Assembly: GCA_938075575.1 (NCBI GenBank)
Contig: CALJHI010000011.1
Coordinates: 1-14,707, forward strand
Source: an uncultured SAR86 cluster bacterium
GTDB lineage: Bacteria; Pseudomonadota; Gammaproteobacteria; Magnimaribacterales; D2472
Reading direction: 5' to 3'
DNA length: 14,707 bases
Position numbers and translations under genes: made by a program. This document shows, piece by piece, positions 1-8,351 of this stretch. The stretch's first letter is position 1. The number at the start of each line of letters is the position of its first letter. A model generated the notes under the pieces. That model was not told where the DNA came from. It ran no database searches and saw only the letters and a list, made by a program, of their open reading frames with translations.

Positions 1-998
1 TGTTTACCTTTAAGCATTTCAGCTAATGATTTTAAAGGGCGTTTACCTGTTCCTGTAATTACTCTTCCTCTTCTTCCATTATCTAAAAGAGCATCAACAG
101 ATTCTTGCAGCATTCTTTTCTCATTTCTAACAATGATTTCAGGAGCGCTGAGCTCAAGAAGTCTTTTTAACCTATTATTACGATTGATAACTCTTCTATA
201 AAGATCATTTAAGTCTGATGTTGCAAATCTTCCGCCCTCTAATGGCACTAGCGGCCTTAAGTCTGGTGGTAATACAGGAAGAACATTCATTATCATCCAC
301 TCAGGCTTATTACCTGAATCTTTAAATGCTTCAAGAAGTTTTAGTCTCTTTGATAATTTTTTTAATTTTGTTTCCGAGTTTGTTTGAGGAATTTCTTCTC
401 TTATTATTCTGATTTCATCATCAATATCTAAATCTTGAAGAAGGACCTGAACAGCTTCAGCACCCATTCCAGCTGAAAACTCATCACCAAACTCTTCATA
501 CTTCTCAACCCATTCTTCTTCAGTAAGTATTTGGCCTTTTTCTAACTCTGTAAGGCCTGGATCTGTAACAATGTAGCTTTCGAAATATAAAACTCTTTCA
601 ATCTCTCTAAGGGTAACATTTAGCAACAATCCTATTCTTGAAGGCAAAGATTTTAGAAACCAGATATGTGCAACAGGAGCAGCCAAATCAATATGGCCCA
701 TTCTTTCTCTTCGAACCTTTGCAAGAGTTACCTCTACTCCACACTTTTCGCAAACAACACCTCTGTGCTTCATTCTTTTGTATTTGCCACAAATACATTC
801 GTAATCTTTTATTGGCCCAAATATTTTTGCACAAAATAGACCATCTCTTTCAGGTTTGAAAGTTCTATAGTTTATAGTTTCAGGTTTTTTAACTTCCCCG
901 AAAGACCATGACTTTATAACTTGAGGTGATGCAAGGCCTGCAGATATAGTAGTAAAATCTTCTTGACCAGTTTTTAGTAAATTTAGTAAGTCTCTCAA
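1..998 (-). CDS. rpoC: RNA polymerase subunit beta' (RpoC), N-terminal part, cut by window edge
   Basis: This is the first 332 codons of the catalytic beta' subunit of RNA polymerase; the gene continues beyond position 1. Reverse-strand translation follows E. coli RpoC closely. The opening residues RDLLNLLK match KDLLKFLK, SWSFGEVKKPETINYRTF follows, and the zinc-ribbon cysteines are visible as ECICGKYKR and CEKCGVEV. Later motifs include LPVLPPDLRPLVPLEGGRF and NRNNRLKRLLEL, and the fragment ends within KSLAEMLKGK. I read no frameshift. No ATG fits the conserved N terminus. The start is TTG at 998-996, with AGGAG at 1009-1005 ending six bases upstream and overlapping the rpoB stop codon. It lies nine bases after rpoB and should be cotranscribed and coupled with it. 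Confidence 0.97.
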   Translation of the reverse strand, partial: MRDLLNLLKTGQEDFTTISAGLASPQVIKSWSFGEVKKPETINYRTFKPERDGLFCAKIFGPIKDYECICGKYKRMKHRGVVCEKCGVEVTLAKVRRERMGHIDLAAPVAHIWFLKSLPSRIGLLLNVTLREIERVLYFESYIVTDPGLTELEKGQILTEEEWVEKYEEFGDEFSAGMGAEAVQVLLQDLDIDDEIRIIREEIPQTNSETKLKKLSKRLKLLEAFKDSGNKPEWMIMNVLPVLPPDLRPLVPLEGGRFATSDLNDLYRRVINRNNRLKRLLELSAPEIIVRNEKRMLQESVDALLDNGRRGRVITGTGKRPLKSLAEMLKGK

Positions 999-1007
999 TT
1001 TTATCTC

Positions 1008-4000
1008 CTAGTTTTCAGAATCTAATTCAATATTAATACCCAATGACTTAATCTCCTTGCTCAGAACATTAAATGATTCTGGAATATTTGCGTCCATCTC
1101 AAAGGATCCATCGACAATATTTTTGTACATTTTAGTTCTTCCCGACACATCATCTGATTTCACAGTAAGCATTTCTTGAAGTGTATAAGATGCTCCATAT
1201 GCCTCAAGCGCCCATACCTCCATCTCTCCAAACCTTTGGCCACCAAATTGGGCTTTACCACCACGTGGTTGTTGAGTAACTAAGCTATATGAGCCCGTAG
1301 ATCTAGCATGCATCTTGTCATCCACTAAATGATTTAATTTAATCATATACATATATCCAACGGTAACCGGTCTTTCAAATTTAGATCCGGTCCTTCCATC
1401 ATAGAGAGTAAATTGTCCAGATTCAGGTAATTTAGCAAGCTTAAGTAAATCTTTAACTTCTGATTCTTTTGCTCCATCAAAAACAGGGGTTGCAATTGGC
1501 AGACCATCTTTAAGATTGTTTGCTAGCTCGAGTATTTCACCATTGTTAAAAGCATCTAAATCTTCTTTATTTGCAGCATTTTTGTTATACAGCTTTTCAA
1601 GATATGATTTTAGCTCTGCTGGTTTTGCATTATCTTTCAACATTAGATCGATCTGCTTTCCTATACCTTTGGCAGCTGCACCCATATGTGTTTCTAGAAT
1701 TTGACCAACGTTCATCCTTGAAGGAACTCCAAGTGGATTAAGACAAATATCTACGGAATCGCCGTTTTCATCATAAGGCATGTCTTCAACTGGCATAATT
1801 TCAGAAATAACACCTTTGTTACCATGTCTTCCAGCCATTTTATCGCCGGGCTGAATTCTTCTTTTAATAGCAAGATAGACTTTTACAATCTTGATGACTC
1901 CAGGAGCCAAGTCGTGACCTCTTATAATTTTCTCTTTCTTTTCTTCAAATCTATCTTTAATACCTTTGATGTATTTTTTGAAAGTTTTTTCTGTTTGCTC
2001 AATTGTTGAGTTTAGCGCTTCACTATCTGTTCTTATCGAAAATATATCATTTAATGAAAGCTCAGAAATCATATCTAAAGATATTGTTGTGCCTTTTTTC
2101 AATCCTGCACCCTTGAGAACTTTCGAGCCTTTTAGAAGCTCACATACCCTTGTTCTTGTTGCCTCTTCAACAACAGAAGCCTCGTCATCGGCATCTTTCT
2201 TAGATTGGTCTAAATGATCTTGTTCTATAGCTTGTGTTCTTTCATCTTTCTCAACACCATCCCTAGTAAAGACCTCGACTCCAATTACAGTACCTTTTGA
2301 GCTAGATCTTTGTGATGTATCTTTAACATCAGAAGCCTTTTCACCAAAAATTGCTCTTAAAAGCTTTTCTTCTGGTGAAAGTTGAGTTTCGCCTTTTGGT
2401 GTAATTTTTCCTACCAGTATGTCTCCAGGCTCAACCTCTGCACCAACATAAACAATTCCACACTCATCTAACTTGTTAAGCGAGCCTTCACCAACATTTG
2501 GAATATCAGCTGTGATTTCTTCTGAGCCTAATTTAGTGTCTCTTGCAACACAGACTATTTCTTGAATATGTATAGAAGTAAATCTATCTTCTCTAGCTAC
2601 CTTCTCTGATATTAGTATGGAATCTTCAAAGTTGTATCCATTCCATGGCATAAAAGCAATTCTTATATTTTGACCTAATGCTAATTCTCCGTTATCAATA
2701 GAAGGACCGTCCGCCAATACATCCCCTTTTTTAACAGCATCGCCTATTTTTACGATTGGTCTCTGATTGATACATGTATTCTGATTAGAACGTGTATATT
2801 TAATTAAATTATAAATATCAGCTGCAGTATCAGCTTTTTTGTCTGTGACTCTAACAACTATTCTAGATGCATCAACACTCTCAACAACACCTTTATTTTT
2901 AGCAACAACGCATACGCCTGAATCTCTTGCAACTACAGATTCAAGACCTGTACCAACAAGTGGTTTTTCAGCTCTTAAAACTGGAACAGCCTGACGCTGC
3001 ATATTTGATCCCATTAATGCTCTATTAGCATCATCGTGCTCTAAAAAAGGTATTAGTGATGCAGCTATAGACACTACCTGTTGAGGTGAGACATCCATAA
3101 GATCAACCCTATCAGGTGACATTAACTCAAACTCATTTGCATGTCTTACAGCTACTAAATCATCAACAAATTTATTATTTTTATCTAATGTTACATTTGC
3201 CTGAGCTATAACATGCTCCCCTTCATCAATAGCAGATAAATAAATAATCTCATCTGTTACCTTTCCATCTCTTACTTTTCTGTATGGTGTTTCAATGAAA
3301 CCATACTGATTTGTTCTTGAATATGAAGCAAAAGAATTAATAAGGCCAATATTTGGGCCTTCAGGTGTCTCAATAGGACATACTCTTCCATAATGCGTAG
3401 GATGAACATCTCTAACTTCGAACCCAGCTCTTTCACGGGTTAGGCCTCCTGGGCCTAAAGCTGACACTCTCCTTTTATGTGTAATCTCAGAAAGTGGGTT
3501 ATTTTGATCCATAAACTGAGAGAGTTGGCTTGAGCCAAAAAACTCTTTAATAGCTGCTGTAACTGGCTTAGCATTAATTAAATCTTGCGGGCCCAACTCA
3601 TCAGCCTCAGCCATGCTGAGTCTCTCACGAACTGCTCTTTCTACTCTAATAAGACCAACTCTAAATTGATTGGCAGTCATCTCACCAACAGACCTCACCC
3701 TTCTATTACCAAGGTGATCAATATCATCAACAATATCATGACCATCTCTAATATTTACAATACCTTTCATGACCTCAATAATGTCTTCTTTATCTAAAAT
3801 ATTAGGATTATCTTTATTGGAATCAAGTTTTAATCTTCTATTAAATTTCATTCTTCCAACTTCTGATAAGTCGTATCTTTCATTATTAAAAAATAGATTT
3901 TCAAAAAGAGTCTCTGCAGAATCTTTAGTTGGCGGTTCGCCAGGACGCATCATTCTATAAATCTCAACAAGTGCTTCCAGTCTATTTGATGTCGGATCAA

Positions 4001-5069
4001 CTCTAAGCGTATCTGAAATATATGAACCTTTGTCTAGCTCATTAATAAATAGACAATGGATTTCAGAGATTTTGTTTTCTCTTAATGCCTCTATTATTTC
4101 ATTAGAAATTTCGGTATTAGCTTCAACAAGGACTTCGCCAGTCTCTTGATTGATGATGTCTTTGGAAGTAATTTTACCCAGAAGATACTCATCTCCAAGC
4201 TTAATTTCACTTACTTTTGATGTTGATAGCTCTCTAATATGTCTAGCTGTTATTCTTTTGCCAGCAGGGACATAAACTTTGCTTTTTACTTTAATGTCTA
4301 CAGATAAAGTTTCACCTCTGAGCCTTTCAGGTATTAAATTAAGTTTTACTGAATCTTTGTCTAATGTATAAACATCTTCCTCATAGAACTCTGAAAGAAT
4401 TTCTTGAGTGCTCATATCTAGAGCACGCAACATTATTGTTGCTGGAATCTTTCTTCTTCTATCGATTCTAGAAAATAAAATATCTTTTGGATCAAATTCA
4501 AAGTCCAACCATGAACCTCTATAAGGTATTACTCTTGCTGAATACAAGACTTTTCCAGAAGAATGTGTTTTACCTTTATCATGATCATAGAAAACGCCAG
4601 GAGATCTATGAAGCTGAGAAACTACAACTCTTTCTGTTCCATTTACTACAAAAGAAGCGTCTGGAGTCATTAATGGAACCTCTCCCATAAAAACTTCGCC
4701 TTCTTTAATATCCTTTACTTCTTTAAAGTTTGTTTCTCTATCATAAATGACGAGCTTAACCTTTATTCGTAAAGGTGCAGAATAAGATAAACCTTGAATT
4801 AAGCATTCTTGAACATCATATGCGGGCTTGCCTAGCTCATACGAAACATATTCAAGAGCAGCATTTCCAGAAACACTTTTAATAGGGAATAAGGACTTAA
4901 AAACATCCTCCAAACCCTGCCTATTCCGTGAATCAGGAGCCACGTCAGCTTGTAAAAATTCAGAATAAGACTTAGTTTGGGTTTCAACCAAATTTGGTAA
5001 GTCCATTACTTTAGCAAAGGTACCAAAGTTCTTTCTTATTCTTTTCTTTTCTGTATAGCTATATGACAT
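1008..5069 (-). CDS. rpoB: RNA polymerase subunit beta (RpoB)
   Basis: Beta subunit of the core RNA polymerase, 1353 residues against 1342 in E. coli. The rifampicin cluster around residues 512-540 (GSSQLSQFMDQNNPLSEITH) is wild type: D521, H531 and S536 correspond to E. coli D516, H526 and S531, so the sequence predicts rifampicin sensitivity. The active-site lysines are present in GDKMAG (K1077) and GNKG (K1085), equivalent to E. coli K1065 and K1073. The C terminus carries the LEAYGASYTLQEMLTVKSDD segment that contacts beta'. The start is ATG at 5069, matching the family N terminus SYSYTEKKRIRKNFG, with AGGG shortly upstream. It sits 34 bases after rplL and its stop codon overlaps the rpoC ribosome binding site. 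Confidence 0.99.
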   Translation of the reverse strand: MSYSYTEKKRIRKNFGTFAKVMDLPNLVETQTKSYSEFLQADVAPDSRNRQGLEDVFKSLFPIKSVSGNAALEYVSYELGKPAYDVQECLIQGLSYSAPLRIKVKLVIYDRETNFKEVKDIKEGEVFMGEVPLMTPDASFVVNGTERVVVSQLHRSPGVFYDHDKGKTHSSGKVLYSARVIPYRGSWLDFEFDPKDILFSRIDRRRKIPATIMLRALDMSTQEILSEFYEEDVYTLDKDSVKLNLIPERLRGETLSVDIKVKSKVYVPAGKRITARHIRELSTSKVSEIKLGDEYLLGKITSKDIINQETGEVLVEANTEISNEIIEALRENKISEIHCLFINELDKGSYISDTLRVDPTSNRLEALVEIYRMMRPGEPPTKDSAETLFENLFFNNERYDLSEVGRMKFNRRLKLDSNKDNPNILDKEDIIEVMKGIVNIRDGHDIVDDIDHLGNRRVRSVGEMTANQFRVGLIRVERAVRERLSMAEADELGPQDLINAKPVTAAIKEFFGSSQLSQFMDQNNPLSEITHKRRVSALGPGGLTRERAGFEVRDVHPTHYGRVCPIETPEGPNIGLINSFASYSRTNQYGFIETPYRKVRDGKVTDEIIYLSAIDEGEHVIAQANVTLDKNNKFVDDLVAVRHANEFELMSPDRVDLMDVSPQQVVSIAASLIPFLEHDDANRALMGSNMQRQAVPVLRAEKPLVGTGLESVVARDSGVCVVAKNKGVVESVDASRIVVRVTDKKADTAADIYNLIKYTRSNQNTCINQRPIVKIGDAVKKGDVLADGPSIDNGELALGQNIRIAFMPWNGYNFEDSILISEKVAREDRFTSIHIQEIVCVARDTKLGSEEITADIPNVGEGSLNKLDECGIVYVGAEVEPGDILVGKITPKGETQLSPEEKLLRAIFGEKASDVKDTSQRSSSKGTVIGVEVFTRDGVEKDERTQAIEQDHLDQSKKDADDEASVVEEATRTRVCELLKGSKVLKGAGLKKGTTISLDMISELSLNDIFSIRTDSEALNSTIEQTEKTFKKYIKGIKDRFEEKKEKIIRGHDLAPGVIKIVKVYLAIKRRIQPGDKMAGRHGNKGVISEIMPVEDMPYDENGDSVDICLNPLGVPSRMNVGQILETHMGAAAKGIGKQIDLMLKDNAKPAELKSYLEKLYNKNAANKEDLDAFNNGEILELANNLKDGLPIATPVFDGAKESEVKDLLKLAKLPESGQFTLYDGRTGSKFERPVTVGYMYMIKLNHLVDDKMHARSTGSYSLVTQQPRGGKAQFGGQRFGEMEVWALEAYGASYTLQEMLTVKSDDVSGRTKMYKNIVDGSFEMDANIPESFNVLSKEIKSLGINIELDSEN

Positions 5070-5103
5070 AAATGCGCCCTATTAAATATGTTAATTAATG
5101 TTA

Positions 5104-5484
5104 TTACTTAAGTTCTGCAGGTGCTCCAGCTTCGGTCAATTGCTTAACAATTGCCTCAGCATCGTCTTTACTTGCTGCTTCTTTTACGGTTGTTGGAGCA
5201 CCATCTACCATATCTTTTGCTTCTTTAAGACCTAATCCAGTAATTGCTCTTACAGCTTTAATTACTTGAACTTTTTGATCTCCAGCCGCACTTAACACAA
5301 CATCAAACTCATCTTTTTCTTCTGCAGCTTCAGCCTCACCGCCGCCTGCTGCTGCTGGTGCTGCCGCTACAGCTGCTGCTGCAGTTACACCAAATTTTTC
5401 TTCAATATCAGAAATAAGATCTACAAGATCCATAACTGACATTTCCTCAATAGCCTTTAGAATATCTTCTTTAGTAGTTGCCAT
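5104..5484 (-). CDS. rplL: 50S ribosomal protein L7/L12
   Basis: Acidic stalk protein of the large ribosomal subunit. It binds L10 as dimers and recruits translation GTPases such as EF-Tu, the product of tuf upstream. It has 126 residues (E. coli 121). The N-terminal dimerisation helix (about residues 1-35) is followed by an Ala/Gly/Glu-rich hinge (about 36-56) and the C-terminal globular domain, with the conserved DVVLSAAGDQKVQVIKAVR and GLGLKEAKDMVDGAP segments. The ATG start is preceded by GGAG. It follows rplJ after 18 bases and is placed as in nearly all bacteria, so dosage is probably set together with L10. Confidence 0.98.
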   Translation of the reverse strand: MATTKEDILKAIEEMSVMDLVDLISDIEEKFGVTAAAAVAAAPAAAGGGEAEAAEEKDEFDVVLSAAGDQKVQVIKAVRAITGLGLKEAKDMVDGAPTTVKEAASKDDAEAIVKQLTEAGAPAELK

Positions 5485-5502
5485 TATATTTTCTCCTTAT
5501 AA

Positions 5503-6033
5503 TTAGGCTGTCGCCTTTTTTTTGTCTTGAACTGCTGTTAAAACCCTAGCTAACTTACTTGGAACTTCATTAAGTAAAGTTGCAAATTTACCAACCGGAG
5601 CCTGTAAAACAGATGCAACTAATCCAAGAGCTTCTTCTCTTGAAGGAAGCTTAGCTAGAATATCTATCTGAGATCCATCAAGAAGTTGCCCCTCAACAAC
5701 CAATGCCTTCACTTCAAGATTTTCAAAGTTCTTTGCATAAGTTTTGAGTAACTTAGCTGCTGCACCTGGCTCATCAAATGAAAAAGCAAATAATGAAGGA
5801 CCAACCAAAGCTTCATCAGAACATCCAAAATCAGTACCTTCAAAAGCTAACTTAGCTAATGAATTTTTAATTATTTGAATGTGAATTCCAGCCTGGGTAG
5901 CATTTTTTCTAACCTCAGAGAGCTCAGAAACTTTCATGCCTCTTGCATCAGATACAACCAAAGAAGATGCTTTTGATGCAACCTCTTTAACCTCTAACAC
6001 AATTTTTTCTTTTTCACTTTTTGTTAACGCCAC
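5503..6033 (-). CDS. rplJ: 50S ribosomal protein L10
   Basis: L10 is the base of the ribosomal stalk and, in complex with L7/L12, the autogenous repressor of its own mRNA. It has 176 residues (E. coli 165). The N-terminal rRNA-binding domain is recognisable in KSEKEKIVLEVKEVASKASS and DARGMKVSELSEVRK, followed by IIKNSLAKLAFEGT. The C-terminal helix (about residues 140-176) would bind L12. The start codon is GTG at 6033-6031, not ATG. It is supported by AGGAGA at 6046-6041, seven bases upstream, and by the conserved ALTKSEKE start. The 164 bases upstream form the L10 leader, so translation here is probably repressed by excess L10-L12. Confidence 0.97.
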   Translation of the reverse strand: MALTKSEKEKIVLEVKEVASKASSLVVSDARGMKVSELSEVRKNATQAGIHIQIIKNSLAKLAFEGTDFGCSDEALVGPSLFAFSFDEPGAAAKLLKTYAKNFENLEVKALVVEGQLLDGSQIDILAKLPSREEALGLVASVLQAPVGKFATLLNEVPSKLARVLTAVQDKKKATA

Positions 6034-6039
6034 AGCAAT

Positions 6040-6165
6040 TTCTCCTGTTTAAGCCTTTCGGCTATTCGGCGACAAACTGCATAATTACAATTTGAACACC
6101 ACCTACGTAGGAAATTAAGTCTTTCGACACCTACGGTCTTTGACGGCTGCGAATACTCGCAACTA
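6040..6165 (-). promoter_or_regulatory. L10 leader (ribosomal protein autoregulatory RNA)
   Basis: The mRNA leader upstream of rplJ folds into the elements expected of the L10 leader family, where L10-L12 binding represses the rplJ-rplL genes. On the minus strand, CGTAGG (6135-6130) pairs with CCTACG (6111-6106) below a GTC-GAAA-GAC cap (6128-6119). The asymmetric TTAATTT between the two helices is the likely kink-turn region. Upstream lies a second hairpin, GTTGCGA-GTAT-TCGCAGC. Next to the ribosome binding site is an AGCC-GAAA-GGCT hairpin nested inside GTTT/AAAC. Assignment rests on position plus structure read by eye; a covariance-model search was not possible here. Confidence 0.8.
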
Positions 6166-6167
6166 TC

Positions 6168-6193
6168 TAAAGCTATAAATTCTTATAGCTTTA
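6168..6193 (-). repeat. AT-rich perfect hairpin just after rplA
   Basis: Inverted repeat with an 11 bp stem (TAAAGCTATAA and its complement) and a four-base loop, beginning four bases after the rplA stop codon. On the transcribed strand it is not followed by a run of T, so it does not look like an intrinsic terminator. An mRNA processing or stabilising hairpin between rplA and the L10 leader is a possible role. The pairing is seen directly; the role is inference. Confidence 0.55.
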
Positions 6194-6197
6194 AAAC

Positions 6198-6890
6198 TTA
6201 CACTAACTCCGAAGAGTTAACTTTTACACCTGGACCCATTGTGCTACTTAAAGCAATATTTCCAATATAAACACCTTTAGCAGATGCTGGTTTTAATTTT
6301 TTAAGCTCGTTAATAAGAGCAGATGCATTACTTACAATCTTTTCATTTTCAAATGAAACCTTACCAATACTTCCATGTATGATTCCATTCTTATCAGTTC
6401 TAAATCTAACTTGGCCGGCTTTAGCGTTATTGACAGCGGTAGCAACATCATCAGTTACTGTTCCGGTTTTAGGGTTTGGCATCAAGCCTTTTGGTCCTAA
6501 TACCTGGCCTAACTTTCCTACGACTTTCATAGCACTACTAGCAGCAATAACCACATCTACCGATAAATCGTCTTTTGTAAATTGATCAGCCAGTTCTTCC
6601 ATTCCAATATGCTCAGCACCAGCTTCTTTTGCTGCCGCAGCTTGATCACCATCAGCAAAAACAGCAACAGTCACTTGTTTGCCAAGACTGTTAGGAAGTG
6701 TTACTGCACCTCTAACATTTTGATCTGATTTATTAGGATCAACACCAAGCCTAATAGCTATATCAACTGTTTCTTCAAATTTTTCAGATTTCACAGATTG
6801 TATTATTTCCATAGCCTCAGCCACTGTATATGTTTTTTCAACATCAAGAGACTCGGCTAGTATTTTTTGTTTTTTTGTTAATTTGCTCAC
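6198..6890 (-). CDS. rplA: 50S ribosomal protein L1
   Basis: L1 forms the mobile L1 stalk that moves deacylated tRNA out of the E site. In many bacteria it also represses translation of the rplK-rplA mRNA. It has 230 residues (E. coli 234). Family landmarks are the N-terminal KLTKKQKILAES, the TVDIAIRLGVDPNKSDQNVRG segment (about residues 40-61), VLGPKGLMPNPKTGTV in the middle and MGPGVKVN near the end. The start codon is GTG at 6890-6888, which overlaps the rplK stop as GTGA (four-base overlap). There is no strong separate ribosome binding site, so initiation is probably coupled to rplK termination. Confidence 0.98.
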   Translation of the reverse strand: MSKLTKKQKILAESLDVEKTYTVAEAMEIIQSVKSEKFEETVDIAIRLGVDPNKSDQNVRGAVTLPNSLGKQVTVAVFADGDQAAAAKEAGAEHIGMEELADQFTKDDLSVDVVIAASSAMKVVGKLGQVLGPKGLMPNPKTGTVTDDVATAVNNAKAGQVRFRTDKNGIIHGSIGKVSFENEKIVSNASALINELKKLKPASAKGVYIGNIALSSTMGPGVKVNSSELV

Positions 6891-7321
6891 AGCTCTACAT
6901 CTACTCCCATACTTCTTGCGGTTCCAGCAATGATTAAAACTGCTGCATCCATATCGTTTGAATTAAGATCAGGCTCTTTAGCATTAGCTATATCCTCAAG
7001 TTGCGATCTTGTTAATTTTCCAACTTTTTCTCTATTCGGCTCTCCACTTCCTTTAGCGATTCCAAGAGCTTTTCTAATCAATACAGCTGCTGGAGGTGTT
7101 TTTACAACAAAAGTGAATGACTTATCTTCATATACTGTAATAACTACAGGCAAAGGAAGGCCTTTTTCAGCACTCTGTGTTTCTGAATTAAATGCATTAC
7201 AAAAGTCCATAATGTTCACGCCGACCTGGCCAAGTGCAGGACCTACAGGTGGGCTAGGGTTAGCTGCCCCAGCTGGAATTTGTAATTTTAATATATTTGC
7301 TACTTTTTTTACTTTTGCCAT
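6887..7321 (-). CDS. rplK: 50S ribosomal protein L11
   Basis: L11 sits at the base of the GTPase-associated centre and is needed for stringent-response sensing by RelA. It has 144 residues (E. coli 142). The N-terminal proline-rich helix region NPSPPVGPALGQVGVNIM (about residues 21-38) is diagnostic, and the C-terminal 23S rRNA-binding domain spans about residues 70-144. The ATG lies in TAATG with the nusG stop (one-base overlap) and the end overlaps rplA by four bases. It is therefore translated as part of a nusG-rplK-rplA chain. In E. coli rplK starts a separate transcription unit; here there is no intergenic room for one. Confidence 0.98.
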   Translation of the reverse strand: MAKVKKVANILKLQIPAGAANPSPPVGPALGQVGVNIMDFCNAFNSETQSAEKGLPLPVVITVYEDKSFTFVVKTPPAAVLIRKALGIAKGSGEPNREKVGKLTRSQLEDIANAKEPDLNSNDMDAAVLIIAGTARSMGVDVEL

Positions 7322-7848
7322 TATGTTTTCTCAATTTGAATGAAATCTAATTCAACGGGTGTTGCCCTTCCAAGAATTTGAACAGACACTTTTACTTTGC
7401 TTCTTTCGTAATCTACAAACTCTACAACTCCATTGAAGTCATTAAAAGGACCGTCACAAACTCTTATTACCTCGCCAGGCTCATATAGAGTTTTTGGTGC
7501 AGGAGCATCTTCTCCAACCTCGATTCTATTAATGATATTATTAACGTCTTCTTCAGATATTGGCAAAGGCTTATCTTTAGTGCCACCAACAAATCCAGAG
7601 ACCCTAGGAGTGGATTGAACTAACTGCCAAGAATCATCTTCTAGCAGCATTTTTATCAATATGTAACCAGGGAAAAATTTTCTTTCTGTTGTTTTTTTAG
7701 AGCCGCCCTTAAGTTCTACAATTTGTTCGGTTGGAATTAGAATCTCACCAAACTTTTCAGATAGATTGTTAAGCTCTATTTTTTCCTCTAAAGCTAATTT
7801 AACTTTTTGCTCATATCCTGAGTAAGCTTGTATTACGTACCAATCCAT
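7321..7848 (-). CDS. nusG: Transcription termination/antitermination protein NusG
   Basis: NusG binds RNA polymerase, reduces pausing, helps Rho terminate, and couples transcription to the leading ribosome through S10. It has 175 residues (E. coli 181). The NGN domain (about residues 1-110) opens with DWYVIQAYSGYEQKVKLALEE and contains FFPGYILIKM and TPRVSGFVGG. The C-terminal KOW domain (about 120-175) has PGEVIRVCDGPFNDFNGVVE. The ATG at 7848 is three bases after the secE stop, and the AGGG used as ribosome binding site lies inside the last secE codons. The stop overlaps the rplK start by one base, an arrangement tighter than in E. coli. Confidence 0.98.
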   Translation of the reverse strand: MDWYVIQAYSGYEQKVKLALEEKIELNNLSEKFGEILIPTEQIVELKGGSKKTTERKFFPGYILIKMLLEDDSWQLVQSTPRVSGFVGGTKDKPLPISEEDVNNIINRIEVGEDAPAPKTLYEPGEVIRVCDGPFNDFNGVVEFVDYERSKVKVSVQILGRATPVELDFIQIEKT

Positions 7849-7851
7849 ATA

Positions 7852-8214
7852 TTACCCTAATACCAATTTAGTTAGAAAACTCAAAAGAGCTTCAAGGCCC
7901 CAAAAGAATAGACATAAAAGAATAATTGCGCCAAAAACAATTAAGAAAGTCTGTGTAGTTTCATTTCTACTTGGCCAAACAACTTTTCTTATTTCTGTTC
8001 TAGACTCCCTCATTAATTTAATTGAGTTAGAGCCAAAATTAGTTGTTGCTAGAACTGCTAAGCCAATAATAAATAAGAAAACTACTCCAAGAACTTTATA
8101 AAGAAATGCTACTTCTACAAAATAGCTGTTACCAATAACAGCAGCAGTGAAAATAGCTAAAGAAATAAGCCATTTAACTGTATCGAGTGTTTTTGAAGCT
8201 GTTCCTTTACTCAT
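7852..8214 (-). CDS. secE: Preprotein translocase subunit SecE
   Basis: Essential small subunit of the SecYEG channel in the inner membrane. It has 120 residues with three predicted membrane helices (about residues 13-31, 36-57 and 90-114). This is the E. coli type (127 residues, three TM) and not the single-helix form of many other bacteria. The conserved cytoplasmic amphipathic segment before the last helix is clear: ESRTEIRKVVWPSRNETTQT. The ATG at 8214 has AAGGAA upstream. It lies between tRNA-Trp and nusG, and its last codons carry the nusG ribosome binding site. Confidence 0.96.
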   Translation of the reverse strand: MSKGTASKTLDTVKWLISLAIFTAAVIGNSYFVEVAFLYKVLGVVFLFIIGLAVLATTNFGSNSIKLMRESRTEIRKVVWPSRNETTQTFLIVFGAIILLCLFFWGLEALLSFLTKLVLG

Positions 8215-8244
8215 AAAATTCCTTATTCACCAGTAATAATTAAT

Positions 8245-8320
8245 TGGCAGGCCAGGAGGGTCTCGAACCCACAACCCCCGGTTTTGGAGACCGGTACTCT
8301 ACCAATTGAGCTACTGGCCT
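8245..8320 (-). tRNA. tRNA-Trp (CCA anticodon)
   Basis: Cloverleaf of 76 bases with encoded CCA. The acceptor is AGGCCAG/CTGGCCT, the D arm contains GCTCAATTGGTAGAGT, and the anticodon stem is CCGGT/ACCGG with loop CTCCAAA, giving anticodon CCA. The T loop is TTCGAGA. The second pair of the T stem (GTGGG/CCCTC) is a T-T mismatch. It lies between tuf and secE in the same orientation; a tRNA-Trp at this place is also known in Pseudomonas-type genomes. It probably has to be cut out of the long tuf-secE transcript. Confidence 0.97.
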
Positions 8321-8351
8321 AAAACATATTTTCATATTATCAAAGACAAGT

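Noticed and set aside
638..859. 73-codon plus-strand open frame over rpoC
   Set aside because: The opposite strand encodes the conserved RpoC zinc ribbon; this is a shadow.
5338..5390. GC-rich Ala/Gly codon run looking like a simple repeat
   Set aside because: It is the normal hinge of ribosomal protein L7/L12.
6930..7343. 137-codon plus-strand open frame opposite rplK/nusG
   Set aside because: It lies wholly antisense to highly conserved genes, with no homology I recognise and no ribosome binding site; a codon-bias shadow.
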